From: Dellaglioa algida DSM 15638
GTDB lineage: Bacteria; Bacillota; Bacilli; Lactobacillales; Lactobacillaceae
Reading direction: 5' to 3'
DNA length: 64,000 nucleotides
NCBI RefSeq assembly: GCF_001434695.1
Contig: NZ_AZDI01000002.1
Span: 248,001 to 312,000 of the forward strand
A program made the position numbers and the translations under genes. The notes beneath the pieces are model-generated. The model did not search any database, had not been told where the DNA came from, and saw nothing but the letters and a program-made list of their open reading frames with translations. Positions 29,719 to 36,903 of this stretch are shown in pieces (within the stretch, counting starts at the first letter, position 1; every line of letters starts with the position of its first letter).

Positions 29719-31566
29719 TTGAAAACAAGAGATGACATTCGCAACATCGCGATTATCGCCCATGTCGATCATGGTAAGACGACATTAGTTAATGAATTAT
29801 TAAAACAATCAGATACATTGGACGGCCATTCAGAAATTAGCGACCGTGCTATGGATACCAATGATATTGAAAAAGAACGTGGTATTACAATTTTATCAAA
29901 AAATACTGCTGTTAGAGTTGGCGACAAACAAATTAACATTTTAGATACACCTGGACATGCCGATTTCGGTGGTGAAGTAGAACGTATCATGAAAATGGTT
30001 GATGGTGTTTTACTTGTTGTTGATGCTTTTGAAGGAACAATGCCACAAACACGTTTTGTTTTGAAAAAAGCCTTAGAACAACAATTAGTACCTATTGTTG
30101 TTATCAACAAAATTGACCGTATGGGCGCTCGTCCACAAGAAGTTGTTGATGAAGTACTTGATTTGTTTATCGAATTAGGTGCCGATGAAGCTCAACTTGA
30201 TTTCCCTGTTATCTATGCTAGTGCATATAACGGTACATCAAGTATGGATCCAGATATTGAAACACAAAAACATTCTATGGACGACGTTTTTGAAACAATT
30301 ATCAATACGATTCCTGCACCAATTGATAACAGTGACGAACCATTACAATTCCAAGTTTCAATGTTGGATTATAATGAATATGTTGGTCGTGTTGGTATTG
30401 GCCGTGTATTCCGTGGGAAAATTGCTGTTGGTGATCAAGTTTCTGTTATTAAACTTGATGGTTCAGTTCAAAATTTCCGTGTTTCAAAACTTTTCGGTTT
30501 CTTCGGTTTAGACCGTGTTGAAATCGAAGAAGCTAAAGCTGGTGATTTAATTGCCGTTTCAGGAATGGATGACATCTTCGTTGGGGAAACTGTAACACCA
30601 GTTGATCATCAAGAAGCCTTACCATTGATGCGTATTGATCCACCTACACTTCAAATGACATTCAGAACGAATGATTCACCATTTGTTGGACAAGATGGTA
30701 AAAATATTACTGCACGTAAAATGGAAGATCGTCTTAAATTACAATTGCATACTGATGTTTCATTAAAAATTGAAGATACTGACTCTCCTGATGCTTGGGT
30801 TGTTTCAGGTCGTGGGGAATTACATTTATCAATCTTAATCGAAACTTTACGTCGTGAAGATTATGAAATTCAAGTTTCACGTCCAGAAGTTATTTATCGT
30901 GAACTTGACGGTAAAATGCAAGAACCATTTGAAAGTGTCCAAATTGATACACCTGATGAATATTCTGGTGGTGTTATTGATACAATGGCACAACGTAAGG
31001 GTGAAATGATTAACATGGAGACTGGTAACAACGGTCAAACTCGTTTAACATTCTCAGCTCCTACACGTGGTTTAATTGGATATGATTCACAATTCCTTTC
31101 AATGACTCGTGGATATGGTATCTTAAATCATACATTCTCTGAATACAAACCTGTCATTCGTAATTGGGAACCTGGTCGTCGTAATGGCGCATTAGTTTCT
31201 ATTAATTCTGGAAGTGCAACAACATATTCAATCATGAGTATCGAAGAACGTGGTACGATTTATGTAACACCAACTACTGATATTTATGAAGGAATGGTTG
31301 TCGGTCAAAGTAGCCGTGAACGTGATATTTCTGTAAATATTACTAAAGGTAAAGCAATGAGTAATGTTCGTTCTTCTAATAAAGATCAAACTGCCTCAAT
31401 TAAAAAACCAACAATTCTTACACTTGAGGAATCATTAGAATTCTTGAATACTGATGAATTATTGGAAATCACACCAAATAACTTACGTTTACGTAAACGT
31501 ATCTTAGATACAAATATGCGTGAAAAAGCTCAAAAACAACGTAAAACAGATTCAAAAAAAGGTTAA
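29719..31566 (+). CDS. typA: Translational GTPase TypA/BipA
   Basis: Ribosome-associated GTPase needed for ribosome assembly and growth at low temperature. The 615-aa product begins [19 protein letters not shown] (G1); RGITIL, DTPGHADFGGE and NKIDRMGARP are G2-G4. The EF-G-like domains follow, with YDSQFLSMTRGYGILNH in the C-terminal family-specific region, and a basic tail ends it. The start is TTG 29719 with AAAGGAAG before it. The codon choice looks optimised, as in tuf. Confidence 0.97.
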   Translation: MKTRDDIRNIAIIAHVDHGKTTLVNELLKQSDTLDGHSEISDRAMDTNDIEKERGITILSKNTAVRVGDKQINILDTPGHADFGGEVERIMKMVDGVLLVVDAFEGTMPQTRFVLKKALEQQLVPIVVINKIDRMGARPQEVVDEVLDLFIELGADEAQLDFPVIYASAYNGTSSMDPDIETQKHSMDDVFETIINTIPAPIDNSDEPLQFQVSMLDYNEYVGRVGIGRVFRGKIAVGDQVSVIKLDGSVQNFRVSKLFGFFGLDRVEIEEAKAGDLIAVSGMDDIFVGETVTPVDHQEALPLMRIDPPTLQMTFRTNDSPFVGQDGKNITARKMEDRLKLQLHTDVSLKIEDTDSPDAWVVSGRGELHLSILIETLRREDYEIQVSRPEVIYRELDGKMQEPFESVQIDTPDEYSGGVIDTMAQRKGEMINMETGNNGQTRLTFSAPTRGLIGYDSQFLSMTRGYGILNHTFSEYKPVIRNWEPGRRNGALVSINSGSATTYSIMSIEERGTIYVTPTTDIYEGMVVGQSSRERDISVNITKGKAMSNVRSSNKDQTASIKKPTILTLEESLEFLNTDELLEITPNNLRLRKRILDTNMREKAQKQRKTDSKKG

Positions 31567-31569
31567 TTT

Positions 31570-31614
31570 AAAGGGAGTTAAAAATGATTAAGTTCATTTT
31601 TAACTCCTTTTTTT
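31570..31614 (+). terminator. Rho-independent terminator of typA
   Basis: GGAGTTAAAAATGA pairs perfectly with TCATTTTTAACTCC across a 5-nt loop, followed by a T run. Confidence 0.93.
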
Positions 31615-31636
31615 ATTCATGATAAATAGTAATATA

Positions 31637-31645
31637 TGGTATACT
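31637..31645 (+). promoter_or_regulatory. ylaN-ftsW promoter, extended -10
   Basis: TGGTATACT fits the extended -10 form and lies 28 bp before the ylaN start, directly after the typA terminator. Confidence 0.55.
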
Positions 31646-31672
31646 GTTAGAAGTCACGGGAGGAGAAAATCG

Positions 31673-31939
31673 ATGATAAACAACATTTCTAAAGAAGATG
31701 CAATGGCGATTCTAAAAGAAGATGCGGTTAAAATAAAAAACCTTGTCAATAAGCAACGAGACACATTGTGTTTGTTAAGTTGTCCTGCGTTTGAAGAAGT
31801 CGTTGATACTCAGTTGTTCGGTTTTTCTCGTGAAGTAAACTTTGTGGTGAGATGTGCGCTCATTGAGGAGAAGGCTGGCAAGAAGTTAATTGAAGATCTC
31901 GAGTCAGACCTTAATGGTCATTTTCACGCTGAATTTTAA
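31673..31939 (+). CDS. ylaN: YlaN family protein (UPF0358)
   Basis: Small helical protein of 88 aa that precedes ftsW, as in B. subtilis. Homologues in Bacillus and Staphylococcus have been reported to bind iron and act on the regulator Fur; whether that holds here is unknown. Visible features are ISKEDAMAILKEDAVKIK, LLSCPAFEEVVDTQLFGFS and a second Cys in VVRCALIEEKAG. The start is ATG 31673, with GGGAGGAG 8 bp upstream; an in-frame ATG at 31619 would run through the promoter region. ftsW starts 26 bp after its stop. Confidence 0.9.
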   Translation: MINNISKEDAMAILKEDAVKIKNLVNKQRDTLCLLSCPAFEEVVDTQLFGFSREVNFVVRCALIEEKAGKKLIEDLESDLNGHFHAEF

Positions 31940-31965
31940 AAATCAAGAAATAAGTTGGATTAAAA

Positions 31966-33144
31966 ATGCAAATATTAAAAAGAATGACTCAAAAATTACA
32001 GTATCTCGATTACTATATCTTCATCCCATATCTTATCTTATCTGGAATTGGGGTAGTGATGGTATATTCCGCCAGTTCTTATAAGGTTCAAATGGCTGGT
32101 GGTGATCCAACAACATACCTAAAAAAACAATTACTTTTTGCAATTCTGGGTCTAATGGTTGTCTTTTTCATATACGCCATTAAAGTTAATTTTTTTAAAA
32201 GTTCCAAATTTATAATTACATTTGGTGCGGTGTCAATCTTGTCGCTTGTCTACGTAGTAGCAAGTGGAAAAACGGTTAATGGCGCCGCAGGGTGGATAAA
32301 CCTTGGTATTTTTAATGTACAACCCGCGGAAATTAGTAAGATTTTTTTGGTTTTGTTTATGGCACAGCAAGTAGCATTTCGTGAAAATAAAGAGTTGAGT
32401 TACGATAGCAGGTATAAGCGTCGATTTATTTATGCAGTTGCGGTAGCCTTACCCTTATTTTTAATTTTGATTGAACCGGATGTTGGTGGATTTATTATTA
32501 ATGCGAGTGCCGTCTTAATTATTATTTTAGCCAGCGGGTATTCTATCGGAATAACCACTTTAATTTCAGTCGGAGGAATGGGCGGATTGATGTTACTTTT
32601 GTCAAAGTTAAAATCTGTTTCCCCTGATTCCGGAGGTCCATTGGCATACATGGCAGGACGATTTGTTGGATTTAGTGATCCATTTAAATATCAACAGTCA
32701 AGTGGACAACAACTGGTTAATTCGTATTATGCGTTAAGTAATGGTGGTATTTTTGGAGCTGGTTTAGGGAATAGTATCCAAAAGCGTGGTTATTTACCCG
32801 AACCATACACTGATTTTATCTTAGCAATTACGGGAGAGGAACTAGGACTTTTGATGGTCTTGTTCATTTTAATCTTGATTTTTGGCATGATTGGACGAAT
32901 CGTTTTTATCGGATCTAAAAGTAAAGAAACGTTCCACACTCTATGTTGTTATGGTATTGCAACGTTTATGACAGTACAAACTGTTTTTAACGTTGGTGGT
33001 ATTTCAGGAATCTTACCCATCACGGGTGTAACATTCCCATTTCTTAGCTATGGTGGATCAAGTATGCTTATCTTAAGTTTTTGTGTAGGTTTAGTTTTAA
33101 GCATATCGGCTTTGAGAAAAAAAGATTTAGTAAATAGTAAATAA
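31966..33144 (+). CDS. ftsW: Lipid II polymerase FtsW (SEDS family)
   Basis: Septal peptidoglycan glycosyltransferase working with a class B PBP. The 392-aa product has about ten membrane helices. SEDS features are GVVMVYSASS, the essential Asp region LIEPDVGGF, the large loop with SYYALSNGGIFGAGLGNS, YTDFILAITGEELG, and the end motif TFPFLSYGGSSM. The ribosome binding site before ATG 31966 is weak. It could be RodA instead, but the ylaN neighbour and the ylbG-rsmD-coaD genes downstream are those of ftsW. Confidence 0.93.
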   Translation: MQILKRMTQKLQYLDYYIFIPYLILSGIGVVMVYSASSYKVQMAGGDPTTYLKKQLLFAILGLMVVFFIYAIKVNFFKSSKFIITFGAVSILSLVYVVASGKTVNGAAGWINLGIFNVQPAEISKIFLVLFMAQQVAFRENKELSYDSRYKRRFIYAVAVALPLFLILIEPDVGGFIINASAVLIIILASGYSIGITTLISVGGMGGLMLLLSKLKSVSPDSGGPLAYMAGRFVGFSDPFKYQQSSGQQLVNSYYALSNGGIFGAGLGNSIQKRGYLPEPYTDFILAITGEELGLLMVLFILILIFGMIGRIVFIGSKSKETFHTLCCYGIATFMTVQTVFNVGGISGILPITGVTFPFLSYGGSSMLILSFCVGLVLSISALRKKDLVNSK

Positions 33145-33161
33145 AAGGAGGTCATAACTAG

Positions 33162-33488
33162 ATGCTTGATGAAGAAGATGAAACTAAATTAGTGATGCAG
33201 AAAAGGCAAGGCGTTATTGTTTTTTTATATCATATGAAACAAATTAAGCAATTGAAACGATTTGGAATTATTCAGTACATTTCGAAAAAAATGAAATATG
33301 TTGTCATTTATATGAATCAAGAAGACCTACCTGAAACGGTAAAAAAAATTCAAAATTTGAAATTTGTTAAGAAGACAGAAGTTTCCCATCGTCCAGACAT
33401 CGATATGGATTTTGGGTCCCGTATGGGAGAAAAAGCGTTTAAGCTAACAGATGAAGATCAAGAAAAATTTAAAAATAAAAGTGAGTAA
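33162..33488 (+). CDS. ylbG: YlbG family protein (UPF0298/DUF2129)
   Basis: Soluble 108-aa protein with the conserved YlbG core: RQGVIVFLYHMKQIKQLKRFG, a central YVVIYMNQED strand, and VKKTEVSHRPDIDMDFG near the C-terminus. AAAGGAGG precedes the ATG. It sits before rsmD as in B. subtilis ylbG-ylbH. No function is established to my knowledge. Confidence 0.9.
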   Translation: MLDEEDETKLVMQKRQGVIVFLYHMKQIKQLKRFGIIQYISKKMKYVVIYMNQEDLPETVKKIQNLKFVKKTEVSHRPDIDMDFGSRMGEKAFKLTDEDQEKFKNKSE

Positions 33489-33494
33489 AAAATT

Positions 33495-34046
33495 ATGAGA
33501 ATAATTTCAGGCGAATATGGTGGTAGAAAGTTAAAAGCAGTTCCCGGTATGGCAACAAGACCAACAACGGATAAAGTCAAAGAATCAATGTTTAATATTA
33601 TTGGTCCTTATTTTGATGGTGGAAAATCTTTAGACTTGTTTGCAGGTAGCGGTGGACTCAGTATTGAGGCTGTATCCCGAGGTATAGGGCACGCAACTCT
33701 AATTGACAAGCAATATCAAGCAATTAAAACAATCAACGATAACATTGCCATTACGAAAGAAGAAGATAAATTTACGGTTTATAAACAAGATGCTGATAAG
33801 GCTATTGGACTCTTAAAAGGACGGGAATCATTTGATTTGGTTTTTTTAGATCCGCCTTATAAAACACAAGAGATAATAGATACCATTCAGAAACTTGATA
33901 ACAGTACACTTTTGAATGGTCAGGCTTTAATTATTTGTGAGACAGATCAGCACGCTAAACTACCTGATGATATTCCTGGATTTAGTTTATTTAGAAGACA
34001 AAATTATGGTATTACTCAAGTTACGATCTACCAAAAGGAGAACTAA
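33495..34046 (+). CDS. rsmD: 16S rRNA (guanine(966)-N(2))-methyltransferase RsmD
   Basis: SAM-dependent methyltransferase of small-subunit rRNA. At 183 aa it has the N-terminal RIISGEYGGRKLKAVPG, the family motif TRPTTDKVKESMFNII, the SAM-binding SLDLFAGSGGLSIEA and the catalytic FLDPPYK. coaD begins 1 bp after its stop, so the two are translationally coupled. Confidence 0.96.
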   Translation: MRIISGEYGGRKLKAVPGMATRPTTDKVKESMFNIIGPYFDGGKSLDLFAGSGGLSIEAVSRGIGHATLIDKQYQAIKTINDNIAITKEEDKFTVYKQDADKAIGLLKGRESFDLVFLDPPYKTQEIIDTIQKLDNSTLLNGQALIICETDQHAKLPDDIPGFSLFRRQNYGITQVTIYQKEN

Positions 34047-34047
34047 A

Positions 34048-34530
34048 ATGAATGCAGTTTTTCCGGGAAGTTTTGACCCATTAACGAATGGGCATTTAGA
34101 TATTATTGTTCGTTCAAGCAAAGTTTTTGATAAAGTTGTTGTCGCGGTTATGACAAATACTAGCAAAAAAGCAATGTTTACGGCAAATGAAAAAGTTGAT
34201 TTAATAAGTGAGGCTATTTTTGAGTTACCAAATGTAGAGGTAGTTGCTGTTGAATCAGATTTAACGATTAATTTAATGCATAAGTTAGATTCAAAAATAA
34301 TTATTCGTAGTGTAAGAAATAATGCAGATTTTGGATACGAAAAAGATATTGCGTTAATGAACAAGGAACTCGATAACGCAGTTGAGACGGTTTTAATGTT
34401 GGCAAATCCCAAGTTCGCTCATGTTTCATCTAGTTTAATGAAAGAAATTTTTAAATTTGATGGTGATATATCAAGTATGGTGCCACTTCATGTAAAACAA
34501 GCTATGCTTGAAAAGCGTTATGAAAAATAA
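34048..34530 (+). CDS. coaD: Phosphopantetheine adenylyltransferase
   Basis: Fourth enzyme of coenzyme A synthesis from pantothenate; makes dephospho-CoA. The 160-aa product starts MNAVFPGSFDPLTNGHLDI with the nucleotidyltransferase (T/H)xGH motif as NGHL. RSVRNNADFGYE and the C-terminal FAHVSSSLMKEI are family motifs. The ATG at 34048 follows AAAGGAG; the frame is open further upstream inside rsmD but that part is not CoaD. It overlaps the next gene by 11 bp. Confidence 0.97.
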   Translation: MNAVFPGSFDPLTNGHLDIIVRSSKVFDKVVVAVMTNTSKKAMFTANEKVDLISEAIFELPNVEVVAVESDLTINLMHKLDSKIIIRSVRNNADFGYEKDIALMNKELDNAVETVLMLANPKFAHVSSSLMKEIFKFDGDISSMVPLHVKQAMLEKRYEK

Positions 34531-35590
34531 TTTATTTTGGATTCGTTATAAACGTTCGATTCTCGTGGCTTTTGGCGTATGTGTGTTGACATTTGTCATG
34601 TTATTGCCCTTGCCTTATTACATTGAATCACCCGGAACCGCAGAATCTGTTGGTGACCATTTAGTTGTAAATCATAAAAAAGATAACAAAAATGGTGATT
34701 TCTTGCTGACAACAGTTTACGTCCAGAAGGCTAGTCCACTAACGCTGTTGTACAGTAAACTATTTGGTAAATACGATGAAATTCTGAACGAGAACGAAGT
34801 AACAGGTGGTAGTTCAAATCAAGAATATGATGTTTTACAAAGATATTATATGACTGATTCAATCAATCAAGCTAAATTTGTGGCTTTTAAGGCGGCTCAT
34901 AAAAAAGTGTCCTTAGAGTTTCAAGGCGTTTATGTCATGTCCGTTTTGGAGAAATCTAAATTTTACCATGTTCTTAAACCAGGTGATGTGATAACTAGCA
35001 TTGATAATAAAAAATTTGCCAGTGAAAAAGGTTTTATTTCGTATGTTAGTTCCCAAAAAAATGGTCAAAAGGTACGGGTTAAAGTTAAACGTAAAGGTGT
35101 TTCAAAAATAGTTGTAGGAAAATTGATGCCTTTAGATAAGACTAAAAAATCGGGATTAGGAATAACTCTAATCAATAAAACCAATGTTGAAACGGAAATA
35201 CCGGTTAAGGCTAACGTTGCATCATTGGGTGGTCCATCAGGCGGATTAATGTTTACTTTACAAATTTATACCCAGTTGATGGATGTTGATATTAGACATG
35301 GACAAAAAATTGCTGGGACTGGAACGATGTCTTCTAACGGTGAAGTAGGGGACATTGGTGGGATAGATAAGAAAATTGTTGCAGCGGATAAAGAAAATGT
35401 CTCAATATTTTTTGCGCCTAATAATGAACTTTCAAGTGCTGAGTTAAAAAGTGACCCTAATGCGTTAAACAATTACCAATTAGCGAAAAAAACGGCAAAA
35501 CAAATTGGATCTAACATGAAAGTTATTCCTGTTAAAAAATTTAGCGATGCACTAAACTATTTAGAAAATATAAAAAACAGTTCTCATTAA
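34520..35590 (+). CDS. ylbL: PDZ domain and Lon-type serine protease (YlbL/SepM family)
   Basis: Membrane-anchored protease facing the outside, 356 aa. An N-terminal helix (ILVAFGVCVLTFVMLLPLPYY) is followed by a PDZ domain at about residues 120-200 (LEKSKFYHVLKPGDVITSID) and a Lon-like domain with the catalytic Ser in LGGPSGGLMFTL and Lys in IDKKIVAADKE. Streptococcal SepM processes a competence peptide, but no such substrate is known here. ATG 34520 lies inside coaD; TTG 34508 is an alternative. The terminator hairpin includes its stop codon. Confidence 0.92.
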   Translation: MKNNLFWIRYKRSILVAFGVCVLTFVMLLPLPYYIESPGTAESVGDHLVVNHKKDNKNGDFLLTTVYVQKASPLTLLYSKLFGKYDEILNENEVTGGSSNQEYDVLQRYYMTDSINQAKFVAFKAAHKKVSLEFQGVYVMSVLEKSKFYHVLKPGDVITSIDNKKFASEKGFISYVSSQKNGQKVRVKVKRKGVSKIVVGKLMPLDKTKKSGLGITLINKTNVETEIPVKANVASLGGPSGGLMFTLQIYTQLMDVDIRHGQKIAGTGTMSSNGEVGDIGGIDKKIVAADKENVSIFFAPNNELSSAELKSDPNALNNYQLAKKTAKQIGSNMKVIPVKKFSDALNYLENIKNSSH

Positions 35591-35610
35591 TAAGTGAGAA
35601 CTGTTTTTTT
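35574..35610 (+). terminator. Rho-independent terminator of ylbL
   Basis: AACAGTTCTCA pairs with TGAGAACTGTT, followed by seven T. The ylbL stop codon lies in the loop region. It separates ylbL from the competence genes. Confidence 0.88.
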
Positions 35611-35642
35611 GCGTATTTAATAGTGAACGGGAGGTGAATGAA

Positions 35643-36323
35643 ATGGATCGAATTAAAGAGTTTTGAACTGAACATCAGCGAGTAGTCATAGGTTGTGTTA
35701 TTGCCGCAATTATAGGCACAATATTTTTACTTTTTACGCTACATGAAAATGGTACAAAAAATGAGTTAGCGGTATCTACCATCTCTAGTGTGACATCATC
35801 TAGTTCAGAAAAAAGAAGCAGTAATCATGAGGGATCTTCAGATGGCGCAAAAATTGTTGTTGATATTAAAGGAAATGTAAAGAGTCCGGGTATTTATACA
35901 ATGAGAGTTGGAATGAGGATTAGTCAGGCAATTGATTCGGCGGGTGGATTTCTGTCTAGTGCGGACCAAAAACAGATTAATTTAGCTCAAAAGGTTACGG
36001 ATGAGATGATTATTTATGTACCAGCAAAAGGAGAAATAAAATCAAGTCCAGCAGTAATGAATGCCGGGCAAAGTTCTTCTGGAGTAAACACGGAGTCTAC
36101 CTCAAATAGTAATGAAAAATCGAATGGCGGACAAACGGTCAATCTAAATACGGCAACAAAAGAGCAACTGCAAGAATTGACGGGAATTGGGCCTAAAAAA
36201 GCAGAACAAATCTTACAATATAGAGAAGAACATCAATCATTTAAAACTACAGATGAAATAAAAGAAGTTGGCGGTATAGGAGACAAGACATTTGAAAGTC
36301 TAAAGGACTCGTTATCTGTCTAA
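35643..36323 (+). pseudogene. comEA: comEA, DNA-uptake receptor, interrupted by TGA at codon 8
   Basis: ComEA is the membrane-anchored DNA receptor for natural transformation. From ATG 35643, with GGGAGGTG upstream, the frame reads MDRIKEF, a TGA (35664-35666), then TEHQ, a hydrophobic anchor (VVIGCVIAAIIGTIFLLF), a SLBB-type domain (VVDIKGNVKSPGIYTMRVG), a Ser/Asn-rich linker and the helix-hairpin-helix DNA-binding domain (NLNTATKEQLQELTGIGP). TGA probably replaces a Trp codon. No ATG, GTG or TTG lies between the stop and GTG 35790, and a product from there would lack the anchor. The remaining frame is intact, so decay looks recent, unless TGA is read through. Confidence 0.85.
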
Positions 36324-36382
36324 CTTCTTTTACTAACTTATTTTTGATATACTATAAAAAAATGAAAGAAGGAAATGCATAA

Positions 36383-36862
36383 ATGGCTGATAACAGAATT
36401 CCTTGGGACCAATATTTCATGACGCAAGCAGCGTTATTATCACTAAGAAGCACCTGTGAACGATTATCTGTTGGTGCGATACTCGTTAGAGATAAACGCA
36501 TTATTGCAGGCGGGTATAATGGAGCCGTTTCAGGCGATGTGCACTGCATAGACGAGGGATGTTATCTTGTTGACGGTCACTGCGTTCGAACAATCCATGC
36601 GGAAATGAACGCTGTTTTACAATGTGCGAAGTTTGGATCAGTAACTGATAATTCAGAAATTTATGTTACAGATTTTCCTTGTTTACAATGTACGAAGATG
36701 CTTCTCCAGTCGGGTGTTAAAAAGATTCATTATTTACGTAATTATCACAACGATGATTATGCTATTTCTTTACTGGAAAGAAATCATGTTAGTTTTGAAC
36801 AAGTTAAGGTTGATAAAAATTATATTGAAGAAATCGTTCTGAATAAAATCTTTTCCGAATAA
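36383..36862 (+). CDS. comEB: ComEB, dCMP deaminase family protein
   Basis: Zinc-dependent deoxycytidylate deaminase family, 159 aa. The zinc site is complete: HAEMNAVLQ with the catalytic Glu, and PCLQCTKMLL. GGYNGAVSGDVHC also fits the family. In the comE operon it is not essential for transformation in B. subtilis, so it may have a nucleotide role of its own. GAAGGAAATG precedes the ATG. It is intact between a broken comEA and a possibly damaged comEC. Confidence 0.94.
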   Translation: MADNRIPWDQYFMTQAALLSLRSTCERLSVGAILVRDKRIIAGGYNGAVSGDVHCIDEGCYLVDGHCVRTIHAEMNAVLQCAKFGSVTDNSEIYVTDFPCLQCTKMLLQSGVKKIHYLRNYHNDDYAISLLERNHVSFEQVKVDKNYIEEIVLNKIFSE

Positions 36863-36903
36863 AGTCAATTGAAGCAGTTGATCTATTTTTTGTAACGATA
36901 CTT

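Noticed and set aside
35643-36323. TGA in comEA as a selenocysteine codon
   Set aside because: Position 8 in a cytoplasmic tail has no redox context, no SECIS-like hairpin follows directly, and selenoprotein genes are not expected here.
36329-36358. A promoter for comEB (TTTACT, 18 bp, TATAAA)
   Set aside because: Elements are poor matches in an AT-rich gap and no independent support is visible; left out of the feature list.
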